Source: an uncultured Tropicimonas sp. (GTDB lineage: Bacteria; Pseudomonadota; Alphaproteobacteria; Rhodobacterales; Rhodobacteraceae). Taken from it: 64,000 nucleotides of DNA. The position numbers were made by a program, and so were the translations under genes. The notes under the pieces are model-generated. The model saw nothing but the letters and a program-made list of their open reading frames with translations, had not been told where the DNA came from and ran no database searches. Below, in pieces: positions 1 through 9,033 of this stretch; positions within the stretch are counted from its first letter, which is position 1, and every line of letters starts with the position of its first letter. The DNA lies in assembly GCA_947497945.1 (NCBI GenBank), contig CANMIP010000005.1:1-64000 (forward strand), written 5' to 3'.

Positions 1-692
1 CTCTTCGGACTGCTCAGCTCAACACTCCTCACAGTCCTCGTAATCCCCGCAATCTACAGACTGTTCCGGACATGACACTGGCTGGTTGACAAGTGAGTGA
101 CTGGAGTGATGGGGCCACTGCGCCGGCTTATGTGGCCTGTGGTGAAAGGCTGTGTCTGATGTGAATTCCGCGCGCCAATCGTATATCTGCTCTGTCGACA
201 TTGCTGTCGCTCGCTGCGACTGACAGCAATGTCGGAGCAGCGGGCATTCCAACCGTTCGCGGCAAGCTGCAGGGCGTCGGCCGACTTCGCTGATCGGTCA
301 TCGGACAAAGTCAGCGGAGTTCTGGTGCGCGCGGATACCATCGCCGGATCGAACCAGACAATCGGCGATCCACGCTGTCTCAGGGCTCGATGGCAGACAT
401 GCCATTTCGTGCCATTGAAGGTCGGCTTGTCCAGTATGCTCGTACTCGCCGGCTATCACACCAGTTTCCGTGGTGAATCCTGCACACCCCTTGTGCAACA
501 AGGCCCCTTTCCTACATCCCGGCAACACAATCAGGCAGCCAGTCGATCATTGGTTCGATATGATGAACGATTGCTCCCCTATGTGTTCAAGAACCGCAAA
601 GTTGTCTTAATTTTATCCAAGTTGAGCGCTTTTGCCGGGCAACGGTGGACGGGTCGATCGTTCACCTAAAAAAATATATGAAAGAAGCAAAA
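1..692. other. Non-coding, lower-GC left edge
   Basis: I find no convincing gene in this stretch. Short open frames exist on both strands but none has a recognisable product, a good ribosome-binding site or Rhodobacterales-like codon use. Base composition is visibly less GC-rich than the rest of the window and continues so into the VPLPA-CTERM gene that follows. It contains a perfect 13-bp inverted repeat (listed separately). It could be upstream regulatory DNA of the next gene, or decayed mobile or intergenic DNA. Confidence 0.5.
196..234. repeat. Perfect 13-bp inverted repeat
   Basis: The arms 196-208 (CGACATTGCTGTC) and 222-234 are exact reverse complements separated by 13 bases, so a strong hairpin can form. 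There is no following T-run on either strand, so it is not an obvious intrinsic terminator. Function is unknown. Confidence 0.7.
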
Positions 693-1343
693 ATGAACAA
701 TATTTATGGCGCAACTCTTGCGCTTTTGCTGGCCGTCGCTGGAACAACGGCAAATGCAGCAACTGTATTCACTTCCGGTGCTGGCTCTGCTGTTTCCTCT
801 GTTGATGCATCGGCCGACTTTGAAAACACGGCGGCCCTGTATGGTAATCCTTATGTCGAAGACGGGATTAGTTTTAGTCGAACGGGTTTGTCCTTCAACA
901 ACAACGGCTGTGGTTACGCCGGATGCACATACCACTCGGGATTCTTTGGTAGCCCTACTCCATTTTCTGGCAACTACATGTATGGAACTGGTAGCGGCGG
1001 AACCTTTACGATTGAAACCACGCTTGGGAAGGTCTTCACTGCCTTGGAGATGATCTTGGGAAGCGGTGGAAGCAGCACCAACTTCTCTTGGACGACCTAT
1101 CTTGGCGGCGCTACCGTTTCTAGCGGAATTACTGCGACTCTGGACGTGCCATCGATACACGGCTGGTCCGACATAAATGGTTTTGACAAGCTGGTCTTCT
1201 CTGCCGGCAACACTGCCCCGGCATTTGACACGGTCAAAGCACAGTACTCAGTAAGTGCAGTTCCCGTTCCTGCCGCGGGGGTTCTTTTGCTAGCGGCAAT
1301 CGGTGGTTTGGGTGTGGCTGGCCGTCGTCGGAAAGCTGCTTAG
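693..1343 (+). CDS. VPLPA-CTERM sorting domain-containing exported protein
   Basis: This is a 216-aa exported protein of unknown function that carries an exosortase sorting signal. Residues 1-22 form a signal peptide (MNNIYGATLALLLAVAGTTANA, cleaved after TANA). The last 28 residues contain the sorting motif VPVPAAG, then a hydrophobic helix, then the basic tail GRRRKAA, which is the layout of the VPLPA-CTERM family found in Rhodobacterales. The body is rich in Gly, Ser, Thr and Asn, as usual for these proteins, and I recognise no catalytic motif. The start at 693 follows AAAGAAG; in-frame ATG codons at 645 and 678 would put extra residues ahead of the signal peptide. GC content is clearly lower than its neighbours. 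By family knowledge the tail would be processed by an XrtD-type exosortase, and a candidate lies at 48072-49682. Confidence 0.85.
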   Translation: MNNIYGATLALLLAVAGTTANAATVFTSGAGSAVSSVDASADFENTAALYGNPYVEDGISFSRTGLSFNNNGCGYAGCTYHSGFFGSPTPFSGNYMYGTGSGGTFTIETTLGKVFTALEMILGSGGSSTNFSWTTYLGGATVSSGITATLDVPSIHGWSDINGFDKLVFSAGNTAPAFDTVKAQYSVSAVPVPAAGVLLLAAIGGLGVAGRRRKAA

Positions 1344-1372
1344 CAGGTCACTCCTTATTTCCCAGAGTATCG

Positions 1373-1401
1373 CGGGCGGCTTCGGCCGCCCGAAATTTTT
1401 T
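1373..1401 (+). terminator. Intrinsic terminator of the VPLPA-CTERM gene
   Basis: An 8-bp GC stem (CGGGCGGC / GCCGCCCG) closes a TTCG tetraloop and is followed by AAATTTTTT. It lies 30 bases after the stop codon of the VPLPA-CTERM gene, so that gene is probably transcribed alone. Confidence 0.85.
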
Positions 1402-1470
1402 GATGGTACTCCGAGCGCTTTTTTGAAGACCGATGAGTTTGCAGAATGGGCCGTTTCGGGCTCGTCTCAT

Positions 1471-1496
1471 CCGTTCGTGGCTTCGACCACGAACGG
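1471..1496. repeat. Perfect 10-bp inverted repeat
   Basis: CCGTTCGTGG and its exact reverse complement are separated by CTTCGA. There is no T-tract. It is a strong hairpin of unknown role in an intergenic region. Confidence 0.6.
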
Positions 1497-1683
1497 CCGC
1501 TTCCGGTTCCGAGCATGGTGCAGAATGTGCGACGCACACACTCGGCGCGAGCGGCAGCTTGGCGCAGATGGCGGCTGTTTCCGAGCTCTACTGGGGACAG
1601 GCTTCAACGCATCGAGCAGATTCCTGCATTCTCACCAAAACAAGTGATCTGGAGCCTGCTCGGGTTGCATCGCCTCTTCCTGT

Positions 1684-1717
1684 CCCGCGTGGGGGGCGGT
1701 GCCGCGCCCCACGCGGG
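1684..1717 (-). terminator. Hairpin downstream of the M16 peptidase operon
   Basis: An 11-bp stem (CCCGCGTGGGG pairing with CCCCACGCGGG) lies 26 bases past the stop codon of the minus-strand M16 peptidase gene. It lacks a T-run, so it may be a weak terminator or an mRNA-stabilising hairpin. Confidence 0.35.
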
Positions 1718-1742
1718 CCTTCAGGTCCCGAAAGCGTCGATT

Positions 1743-3056
1743 TCAATTCGTCGCCTCAAGCCCCTCCGGCTTGCCGACAACGACGAAATGCAGCCCCTCT
1801 GGATCGACCAGTTCAGCTGCGACCCGCTTGATATCCTCGACCGTCACCGCATTGATCCGGTCGTTCCGGGTCCGGACATAATCCGGTGTCAGCCCGTCCA
1901 TCTGCATGCCGACGAGGATGTTGGCGATCCGGCCATTGCCGTCGAAACGCAGCGGATAGGCACCGGTCAGGTAGGTCTGGGCGCGCTCGAGTTCTTCGGC
2001 GCTGACACCCTCCTCCTCGAGCCGCTTCCACTCGTCCTGGATGACAGCAACCGTCTCGGCGGCGCGTGCGTTCACGGTCGAGGTCATGCCCATGAACATC
2101 TCGGAGAGATCCATCGGGTAGAGATAGGCGCCGATTCCATAGGTCAGCCCGCGCTTCTCGCGCACCTCTTCCATTAGACGCGAGGAGAAGCCGCCGCCGC
2201 CAAGGATCTGGGCCATGACATAGGCCGGAAAGAAATCCGGATCGTGGCGTTTCAGGCCACGTTGACCGAAAAGGATCACCGATTGCGGCGTGTCGAAATC
2301 GACCAGGGTCAGGCCGCCTTCGAGCGTGTAATCGATACGATCCGGGATCGCGGCGCCGGTTTCGGGAAGCCCGCTCAGCAGGGTGTCGAGCAAACCGGCG
2401 AGTTCCTCGGCGGTGATATCGCCGACGGCCGAGGCATAGACGCGATCACGGGCAAGCGCAGCGCCATGGGCATTGACCAGGTCTTCCTTTGTCAGCGCCG
2501 CAACGCTCTTCGCAGTGCCGTCCGAGACGCTGCCATAGGGGTGATCCCCGAAGGCCAGCTCGTGAAAGCGGCGGGAGGCGATGGCGTCGGGATCGGTTGC
2601 GTCGGACTCGATGCCGGCGAGGACCTGGCCGCGGACGCGCTCGATTGCGTCCGCGTCGAAGCGGGGCACGACAAGGGCCTGCCGCAACAGCTCCAGGGCC
2701 TCGTCCCGGTTCTCGGTCAGCACCTTGGCCGAGATGGAGATCGAGTCGTCATTCGAGCGGAAGCGAAACTCCGCGGCAAGGCTCTCCGTGGCGACGGTGA
2801 AGGCCTGCGAATCCATCTCGCCCGCGCCTTCCTCGAGCAGCGCCGTCATGAGGTTGGTCGCGCCACGCTTTTCCGGAGCATCGAGGCTGGTGCCCCCCTG
2901 GAAGCGCAGTTCCAGGGCAAGAAAGGGGATCGAATGCTCCTCGACCAGCCAGGCGGTGAGCCCATCCGGGGTTTCGACCTCCTGGATGTCGATTGCTGCC
3001 CGCGCCGGCAGCGTGGCCAGCAGTGTCAGGGTGAAGGCAAGGACAAGGCGGATCAT
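1743..3056 (-). CDS. M16 family peptidase, non-catalytic-type subunit
   Basis: This is a 437-aa periplasmic zinc-peptidase-fold protein. Residues 1-20 are a signal peptide (MIRLVLAFTLTLLATLPARA). Both halves of the M16 fold are recognisable. The zinc-binding HxxEH is absent: the equivalent stretch reads GATNLMTALLEEGAG. The glycine-rich loop and RGLTYGIGAY region typical of the B-type subunit are kept. Its start codon overlaps the stop of the upstream catalytic subunit by 4 nt (ATGA at 3053-3056), so the two are translationally coupled and probably assemble as a heterodimer, as in other M16B pairs. The substrate is not known; clearance of peptides in the periplasm is a guess from the family. 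Confidence 0.88.
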   Translation of the reverse strand: MIRLVLAFTLTLLATLPARAAIDIQEVETPDGLTAWLVEEHSIPFLALELRFQGGTSLDAPEKRGATNLMTALLEEGAGEMDSQAFTVATESLAAEFRFRSNDDSISISAKVLTENRDEALELLRQALVVPRFDADAIERVRGQVLAGIESDATDPDAIASRRFHELAFGDHPYGSVSDGTAKSVAALTKEDLVNAHGAALARDRVYASAVGDITAEELAGLLDTLLSGLPETGAAIPDRIDYTLEGGLTLVDFDTPQSVILFGQRGLKRHDPDFFPAYVMAQILGGGGFSSRLMEEVREKRGLTYGIGAYLYPMDLSEMFMGMTSTVNARAAETVAVIQDEWKRLEEEGVSAEELERAQTYLTGAYPLRFDGNGRIANILVGMQMDGLTPDYVRTRNDRINAVTVEDIKRVAAELVDPEGLHFVVVGKPEGLEATN

Positions 3057-4411
3057 TGGGCCGTCTCCGTCAGCATTGCGAGCTCTTCCTTCTCGAGATA
3101 GCCGGTCACCGCATTGGAGCGATCAAAGAGCCGGGCAGCGGCGGCCTCGACATGCTCTGGTGTCACCTGTTGCAGGATCTCCGGCCAGGCCTGAACATCC
3201 GCGACCGTAAGCCCGGAGGTCAGCGCTTCGCCATAGGTCCGGGCCAGCCCCTGCAGGCTGTCCTTGCGGTAGATCTCCTGCGCGCGAAGCTGCATCTTGA
3301 GCCGCTCGAAGGCGGCAGCATCCACGCCCTCTTCGAGGAATCGCGCAATGGCGCGGTCCATGTCGGCCTCGGCTTCCGCCAGCGAACGGCCCTCGACCGG
3401 CATGACGAGCAGGGTGAAGGTCGTCGCATCCAGCGACAGGCCATCGTAGAAGGCGGTGGTGTAGAGCGCCGATTTCTCCTCGAATTCCAGCATCTGCCCC
3501 ATCAGGGAGGTTGCGCTGGATCCGCCCAGTAGCTGCGAGAGATAGACCAGCGCCGCCGCTTCCTCCTGCGCGCCGGAATTGCGTTCGGTCGCCAGGTAGG
3601 TCCGCTTGACATAGGGGTTCCCGACCCGCGCATCGGCAAAGCTCAGGCGTCGCTCGGCGCGTTGTGGCGGTTCCTGCGGGCGCAGGCGCTCGGGAAGGCC
3701 GGGATTGGCCGGGAGAACGCCGTAATGCTCCTCGGCCAGCGCGCGGACCTCATCCGGCGCGACATCGCCGGCAACGATCAGGATCGCGTTGTTGGGCGCG
3801 TAAAACTCCGAGTAGAAGGCCAGCGCGTCCTCCCGGTCCAGCCCTTCCATCTCGTGCTTCCAGCCAATGATCGGGACGCCATAGGGGTGGTTGAAATACT
3901 GCGCTGCCCGCATCTGCTCGCCGAAAAGCGCGCCGGCGCTGTTCTCGATGCGCTGGTTGCGCTCCTCGAGGATCACGTCGCGCTCGGGCAGGACCTCCGC
4001 CTCTGTCAGTTGCAGCCCGGTCATGCGGTCAGCTTCCATCTCCATCATCAACCCAAGCCGGTCCGACGCGACGCGCTGGAAATAACCGGTGTAATCCTGG
4101 CTGGTGAATGCGTTGTCCGAGCCGCCATTGAGCTCGACCGTGGCGGAAAACTCGCCCGGCTCGAGCTTTTCCGTCCCCTTGAACATCAGGTGTTCGAGAA
4201 AATGGGCGATGCCGGATTTGCCAGCGGGCTCGTCCGCGGCGCCGACCTTGTACCAGACCATGTTGACGGCGACGGGCGCGCGGTGATCCTCGATCACAAC
4301 CACATCCATTCCGTTGTCCAGCGTGAAACTCGTTACCTCCTCGGCGGCCAGTGCGTCTGGAAGGGCCAGGCCGCAAGCCAGGAGAAGGGTCGGCGCGAAG
4401 CGTCGATTCAT
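3053..4411 (-). CDS. M16 family zinc peptidase, catalytic subunit
   Basis: This is a 452-aa exported metallopeptidase. The zinc motif HFLEH is at residues 70-74 and is followed by the typical MFKGTE; a downstream Glu-rich helix (RIENSAGALFGEQM) supplies the third zinc ligand. A signal peptide covers about residues 1-22 (ending DALAA). The start at 4411 was chosen because GAGAGGA sits 5 bases upstream and it gives a clean signal peptide. An earlier in-frame start would add 19 residues before it. It is the first gene of a two-gene operon with the inactive-type subunit, overlapping it by 4 nt. The DUF3035 lipoprotein and lspA genes upstream on the same strand form a gene order often seen in Rhodobacterales. 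Confidence 0.93.
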   Translation of the reverse strand: MNRRFAPTLLLACGLALPDALAAEEVTSFTLDNGMDVVVIEDHRAPVAVNMVWYKVGAADEPAGKSGIAHFLEHLMFKGTEKLEPGEFSATVELNGGSDNAFTSQDYTGYFQRVASDRLGLMMEMEADRMTGLQLTEAEVLPERDVILEERNQRIENSAGALFGEQMRAAQYFNHPYGVPIIGWKHEMEGLDREDALAFYSEFYAPNNAILIVAGDVAPDEVRALAEEHYGVLPANPGLPERLRPQEPPQRAERRLSFADARVGNPYVKRTYLATERNSGAQEEAAALVYLSQLLGGSSATSLMGQMLEFEEKSALYTTAFYDGLSLDATTFTLLVMPVEGRSLAEAEADMDRAIARFLEEGVDAAAFERLKMQLRAQEIYRKDSLQGLARTYGEALTSGLTVADVQAWPEILQQVTPEHVEAAAARLFDRSNAVTGYLEKEELAMLTETAQ

Positions 4412-4506
4412 ATCAATCCTCTCAGATCCGAATGGAATGCAAGATACGGGCGCGGCGGCGGCAATCAAGCGCCTCCACGAGGATGTGACCGGGATTGAGA
4501 GAAAGC

Positions 4507-5043
4507 TTACTCGGCTTCCGGGTTCGGCGGGGCGGCGGAGGTCCCGACACCGTTGCGGCGGAAGAGCCAGGTCGTGCCGTGCTGATCCAGCTCCTCGCGC
4601 TCATAGGCGTCGTAATAGGTGGTCAGGCCAAACAGGCGCTCCATCAGACGGCCACGATTGCGCTTGCGGAACTCGAGATCGGCTTCGGCCAGGTTGGTGC
4701 GGATCTGCGGATCGACGCCATAGCGCGTGGTCTGCCGGATCAGGGCGCCATCGGAGCCGAGCTTGCCGTCCAGCTCGATGCGGGCCGGGTTGCCGCCAAG
4801 GGCAGCGACCGCTTCAGCGCGCGGATTGACATCCGTGCGGTTCGCCACACCGGATGTGGGCGCGGGGAGCGCGGCGAGATTATCGGGGATCTCGATGGGC
4901 TTGGAGGGCAGGATGGCGAATTCGTCCGGCGTGTTCTGGCCGCGTTGCGGCTGCATCAAACCGGGCTCTCTTCGCTCGCAGCCGGCAACTGCAACGCAGA
5001 GCGCAAGCAGTACACCTGCCCGTGCCAGTACCGTCGCTCGCAT
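4507..5043 (-). CDS. DUF3035 domain-containing lipoprotein
   Basis: This 178-aa protein has a lipoprotein signal peptide with lipobox AVAGC and the lipidated cysteine at residue 22. The rest matches the overall look of DUF3035, a Rhodobacterales family of unknown function: a proline-rich N-terminus with NTPDEFAILPSKPIEIP and a C-terminal half rich in Arg and Glu. The start at 5043 has GGAGG 5 bases upstream. An ATG 15 bases earlier lies before that ribosome-binding site and is less likely. It lies 52 bases after lspA, whose product would process its signal peptide, and 95 bases before the M16 pair. Confidence 0.85.
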   Translation of the reverse strand: MRATVLARAGVLLALCVAVAGCERREPGLMQPQRGQNTPDEFAILPSKPIEIPDNLAALPAPTSGVANRTDVNPRAEAVAALGGNPARIELDGKLGSDGALIRQTTRYGVDPQIRTNLAEADLEFRKRNRGRLMERLFGLTTYYDAYEREELDQHGTTWLFRRNGVGTSAAPPNPEAE

Positions 5044-5095
5044 AGCTGCCTCCGTCATCCGCTTTTTGCCTCTTTATCCCAAGCCGACGCCCGCG

Positions 5096-5578
5096 TCACG
5101 AGGGCTTTTCACGTTCGGCGGAATCTCCCGTGAAGAGGATCAGCCCGAAGGCGCCCGCGAAGATGAATACATCGGCCACGTTGAAAACATACGGGTTTTC
5201 GAAGCCGCAGCAGGACATGTTGAGAAAGTCGCGCACGCCGGGATAGAGCAGCCGGTCGAAGGCATTGCCGATGGCGCCGCCGATGATCAGCCCGGCGGAG
5301 GCGAAAGGTTTCCAGCTGTGGAAGTTTTTCCGCGCCCAGTAGAACAGCATCCCGCAGAGCGCGACCGACAGCACGATCAGAAGCCAGCGCTGCCCGGCCG
5401 CGCTATCGGCGAAGAGGCCGAAATTGACGCCCGTGTTCATTCCCTTGCGGAACACGAGATAGGGCGGAGCGACGTCGATCTGGGTCAGCGCCTCCGAGCG
5501 GAACAGCCCGAAGACGTAGAATTTGGACCATTGGTCGACGAGAAAGGCGGCCAGTGCCGCCAGCCAGAGAGACCGCAT
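5096..5578 (-). CDS. lspA: Lipoprotein signal peptidase (signal peptidase II)
   Basis: This 160-aa inner-membrane aspartyl protease cleaves prolipoprotein signal peptides after lipidation. The two catalytic aspartates are visible: Asp108 in GNAFDR and Asp136 in FNVADV. There are four hydrophobic segments, and the conserved N-terminal DQWSK is present. Length is normal for the family. It begins 4 bases after the purH stop codon, so the two genes are probably co-transcribed, and it is followed by the DUF3035 lipoprotein gene. Confidence 0.97.
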   Translation of the reverse strand: MRSLWLAALAAFLVDQWSKFYVFGLFRSEALTQIDVAPPYLVFRKGMNTGVNFGLFADSAAGQRWLLIVLSVALCGMLFYWARKNFHSWKPFASAGLIIGGAIGNAFDRLLYPGVRDFLNMSCCGFENPYVFNVADVFIFAGAFGLILFTGDSAEREKPS

Positions 5579-5582
5579 CCGT

Positions 5583-7172
5583 TCAGTGCCGGAAGTGGCG
5601 CATGCCGGAGAAGACCATGGCGATGCCGGCCTCGTCAGCCGCCGCGATTACCTTGTCGTCCCGCATCGACCCGCCGGGCTGGATGACTGCCGTGGCGCCG
5701 GCCTCGGCGGCCGTCAGCAAGCCGTCCGGGAAGGGGAAGAAGGCGTCCGAGGCGACGACGGAACCCTGGGTCAGCGGTGCCGCGAGGCCAAGCTCGGCGG
5801 CCATGTCCTGCGATTTGCGCGCCGCGATGCGGGTGGAGTCGACCCGGCTCATCTGGCCTGCGCCAACGCCCACGGTCGCGCCGTCCTTCACATAGACAAT
5901 CGCGTTGGATTTCACATGCTTGGCGACCTTCCAGGCAAAGAGCAGGTCGCGCAGCTCTTCTTCCGTCGGGGCCCGCTTGGTCACGACCTTGAGGTCCTCC
6001 AGCGAGACATGGCCGGTATCCTTGTCCTGCACGAGGTAACCGCCGGAGACCTGGCGGATGGTGGTGCCGGCCGCGCGCGGGTCGGGCAGGCCGCCGGTCT
6101 CCAGAAGGCGCAAGTTCTTCTTCTTGGCGAAGATCTCGGCCGCGTCGGGCAGGATCTGCGGGGCAATGACCACCTCGGTGAAGATCTCGGCGATCTCCTT
6201 CGCCGTCGCCGCGTCAAGCGGCTGGTTCAGCGCGATGATGCCACCGAAGGCGGAGGTGCGGTCGCAATCGAAAGCGCGGGAATAGGCTTCCGCCAGCGTC
6301 GCGCCGCGCGCCACGCCGCAGGGATTGGCGTGCTTGATGATCGCGCAGGCCGGTCCGTCCTCGGGGGCAAACTCGGAGACCAGCTCGAAGGCCGCATCGG
6401 TATCATTGATATTATTGTAGCTCAGCTCCTTGCCCTGGAGCTGCTTGGCCGTGGCGACGCCCGGGCGATCCGAGCCGTCCTTGTAGAAGGCCGCCTTCTG
6501 GTGCGGGTTCTCGCCGTAACGCATGGTCTGGGCGAGCGTGCCGGCAACGGCGCGGCGGCGCGGGGTCTCGACGCCGATCGCGCCGGCCATCCAGGTCGAG
6601 ACGGCGGCGTCATAGGCTGCGGTGCGCGCATAGGCGATTTGTGCGAGCTTCCTGCGGAATTTCGAGCAGGTCGCGCCACCATGCTGGTCCATGTCGCCGA
6701 GCAGCTTGGCGTAATCCTCGACATCGGTGACCACGGTCACGAAGGCGTGGTTCTTGGAGGCGGCGCGGATCATCGCCGGTCCGCCAATGTCAATATTCTC
6801 GATGCAGGTGTCGTAGTCGGCGCCCTTGGCGACGGTCTCCTCGAACGGGTAGAGATTGACCACCAGCAGGTCGATCTCGACGATCCCGTGCTCGGTCATC
6901 GCCGCGACATGCTCGTCATTGTCGCGCAAGCTGAGCAATCCGCCATGCACCTTCGGATGCAGCGTCTTGACCCGCCCGTCCATCATTTCCGGGAAACCGG
7001 TCACCTCGGAGACGTCCTTCACCGTCAGCCCAGCCTCGCGCAGCGCCTTCGCCGTACCGCCGGTCGAGAGCAGTTCCACGCCGCGCTCGGAAAGTGCCTT
7101 GCCGAGATCGACCAGCCCCTCCTTGTCGGACACGGATAGAAGGGCGCGGCGGATGGGGCGGGGCTCGGACAT
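5583..7172 (-). CDS. purH: Bifunctional AICAR transformylase / IMP cyclohydrolase
   Basis: This 529-aa cytosolic enzyme carries out the last two steps of purine synthesis: formyl transfer to AICAR and ring closure to IMP. The N-terminal IMP cyclohydrolase (MGS-like) domain shows [11 protein letters not shown] and [15 protein letters not shown] at about residues 34-80. The C-terminal transformylase domain shows the catalytic Lys/His in IIKHANPCG and DAFFPFPDG. The length equals the family norm. It begins the purH-lspA-DUF3035 gene group. The heparinase-like gene upstream ends 16 bases before its start. Confidence 0.98.
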   Translation of the reverse strand: MSEPRPIRRALLSVSDKEGLVDLGKALSERGVELLSTGGTAKALREAGLTVKDVSEVTGFPEMMDGRVKTLHPKVHGGLLSLRDNDEHVAAMTEHGIVEIDLLVVNLYPFEETVAKGADYDTCIENIDIGGPAMIRAASKNHAFVTVVTDVEDYAKLLGDMDQHGGATCSKFRRKLAQIAYARTAAYDAAVSTWMAGAIGVETPRRRAVAGTLAQTMRYGENPHQKAAFYKDGSDRPGVATAKQLQGKELSYNNINDTDAAFELVSEFAPEDGPACAIIKHANPCGVARGATLAEAYSRAFDCDRTSAFGGIIALNQPLDAATAKEIAEIFTEVVIAPQILPDAAEIFAKKKNLRLLETGGLPDPRAAGTTIRQVSGGYLVQDKDTGHVSLEDLKVVTKRAPTEEELRDLLFAWKVAKHVKSNAIVYVKDGATVGVGAGQMSRVDSTRIAARKSQDMAAELGLAAPLTQGSVVASDAFFPFPDGLLTAAEAGATAVIQPGGSMRDDKVIAAADEAGIAMVFSGMRHFRH

Positions 7173-7188
7173 GGCAGCTTTCCTCGGT

Positions 7189-8949
7189 TCAGTCAGTCAG
7201 ATGTTCGTCATCTTCGCGGATGACGTCACGGATCGCCTGCGGGGTATCCTGTGCTTTCGCCAAGGTCCAGTTTATCTGGCAAGCGCCGTCCAGAACCCGG
7301 CCCGAAAGCACGATCTGCCGGCTCGCACGCGGCTTCAGCCGGCCCGGTTCGAGATAGACGCTCGGTTCCAGCGCGAGGTCGGCCGGCCCGGCAAAGCGGA
7401 AGACCCAGATCTCGCCGCTCTTGAGCGCCATGGAGACGGCCGCGCCGCCCATGTCGAGCGTCGCATCGACATCCGGATGCAGGTGGAAGCGGATCGTGAA
7501 GCCCACGCCCTGGAGCTGCGCTTCGGTCATATGGCGGTCGAAGAAGGCGCGATCGGCTTCGCTGGCCGCGCCCAGCGTGTCCTCGCCATCGAGCGACCGC
7601 CCGTCGCGGGACAGCGTGAGCTGGCGCACATGGGTCAGACCATGCGTGGCGACATAGCCGTCATGGCCGGCGAGGATATAGAGCCGGTCCGGGCTGGTCT
7701 CCTGCTGGAAGCGGACATCCTTTGGCAGGTCATGCAGGATCTCGCCGCGCTTGCCGCGCCCGAGCCCGACCATGCCGAGCCGGGAAGACGAAAAGCCGTC
7801 CACACCCAGCGTCGAGTGGCTCGGGGTTGCCCGGCCCGCCCGGCGCCAGGTCTCGCCGAAGGTCGCGCCGGGGCCGCAATTGACGATCAGGGGGCGCCGC
7901 CCGGAGGTCATCTCGAAGGAAAGCGTGGACGCATGGGCGTTGACCGAGGCTTCGCCGGACGGGGGCAGTGCTGCGTCGAGGATCACCGATGTGCGCCCCG
8001 CCGCCAGCCGCGCGAACCCCATCGCGAGACCTTCATGCGGTTCGGGACGGATGCCGGCTGTGGCCAGCGCGTGGTCGAGCCGGCCCTCCAGCCCGCGCGC
8101 GCCGCCGTGGAAGCGGGCCAGCCCGCCATCGGCATGGCGCAATGCCCGCAATGTCGGCGCAATGCGGCGAACCGCGTCTTCAAGCTCCGGCTCGGGCCGT
8201 TTTCCGGCCTCCATCATCGCCTGTGCGGCCCAGATCAGCAGGGTGAAGACTTCCAGCAATTCTTCGGGGTTGCGCGTCGGCAGCCCGCCCTCGGCATCGA
8301 TCCGCGCTTCGCATTCGCGCGACAGCGCCTTGATCGCCGGCGCCACATGCCGCTCCTGTCCGTTGAGCGACAGCCCGGCATAGATCAGGCCCGTCAGCGC
8401 CTCGAAGCGCGGCAGGCCGGGCCCCGCAACGTGCCAGCGGCGGGAGAGGAAGAGCGTCTGGCCTGCAAGCGCACGGAAGAAACGGCGAGATTGCTCCGGC
8501 GTGCTGCCATTGAGCAGGAAGATCGCGTGGTTGATCCAGCGAATCAGGCGGCGGCCGACGAGATCCGGCGTCCATCCCGGCCCGCCTCCGCGCCCGAAAC
8601 GCTCGATCCAGTCCCAGGTCCAGCCCTGCGCCGCCTTCCGTGCGGCCATGTCGCCCACGGCGGCGAGATCGTCGAGCCAGCGAAAGCCGTGCAGCTCGGT
8701 CTCGAAGCGCGGCGAGGGCATGTCGAGATCCCACATCGCGGTCCCCGGCGCCTCGACCAGGTGGCCTGCGAAGAGATAGTTTCCGGCAACGAGCTGGCGG
8801 CCGCGGGAAAAGCTCCCAATGGTGCGCGGTTCGGGTTGGGTGACGAAGCCTGTAGCAGGGCGTGCCCGGGCAGCGCGGCGCGCGGCGATGCGATTCAACA
8901 GCCGGACGCGACGCTCCTGAAAACTGGGTTTTCCCTCAACATGTTCCAT
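7189..8949 (-). CDS. Heparinase II/III family protein
   Basis: This 586-aa protein belongs to the alginate-lyase/heparinase II-III fold (an alpha-alpha toroid followed by a beta-sandwich). The first ~300 residues are helix-rich ([21 protein letters not shown], cut here as a typical piece). The C-terminal part shows the family signature region [21 protein letters not shown] and later HDGYVATHG. No signal peptide is evident. Proteins of this type next to rsmB and purH are common in Rhodobacterales, where the substrate is unknown; a cell-envelope or capsular polysaccharide is plausible. It lies 84 bases downstream of rsmB on the same strand. Confidence 0.85.
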   Translation of the reverse strand: MEHVEGKPSFQERRVRLLNRIAARRAARARPATGFVTQPEPRTIGSFSRGRQLVAGNYLFAGHLVEAPGTAMWDLDMPSPRFETELHGFRWLDDLAAVGDMAARKAAQGWTWDWIERFGRGGGPGWTPDLVGRRLIRWINHAIFLLNGSTPEQSRRFFRALAGQTLFLSRRWHVAGPGLPRFEALTGLIYAGLSLNGQERHVAPAIKALSRECEARIDAEGGLPTRNPEELLEVFTLLIWAAQAMMEAGKRPEPELEDAVRRIAPTLRALRHADGGLARFHGGARGLEGRLDHALATAGIRPEPHEGLAMGFARLAAGRTSVILDAALPPSGEASVNAHASTLSFEMTSGRRPLIVNCGPGATFGETWRRAGRATPSHSTLGVDGFSSSRLGMVGLGRGKRGEILHDLPKDVRFQQETSPDRLYILAGHDGYVATHGLTHVRQLTLSRDGRSLDGEDTLGAASEADRAFFDRHMTEAQLQGVGFTIRFHLHPDVDATLDMGGAAVSMALKSGEIWVFRFAGPADLALEPSVYLEPGRLKPRASRQIVLSGRVLDGACQINWTLAKAQDTPQAIRDVIREDDEHLTD

Positions 8950-9033
8950 GACGACGGCTCCAGCCCCCTCGATCTTGTGCTGAACCGCGGCAACAGCACT
9001 CGCGGCGGAGAATAGGCCCGCCCTTCGCCGCTG

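Larger units (their letters stand above)
1402..1742. other. Intergenic region with hairpins
   Basis: No gene is seen between the terminator and the M16 peptidase stop codon. The region holds a perfect 10-bp inverted repeat (1471-1496) and an 11-bp GC hairpin (1684-1717). Confidence 0.5.

Noticed and set aside
298-528. Small open frame at the left edge resembling a transposase fragment
   Set aside because: No transposase motif or terminal inverted repeats. Composition does not look coding.
1684-1717. CRISPR-like or repeat-array hints around the GC hairpins
   Set aside because: These are single hairpins without regular spacing. No CRISPR array or cas gene occurs in the window.
5523-7139. A 538-codon open frame antisense to purH
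   Set aside because: purH is unmistakable on the other strand, and the antisense translation matches no family.
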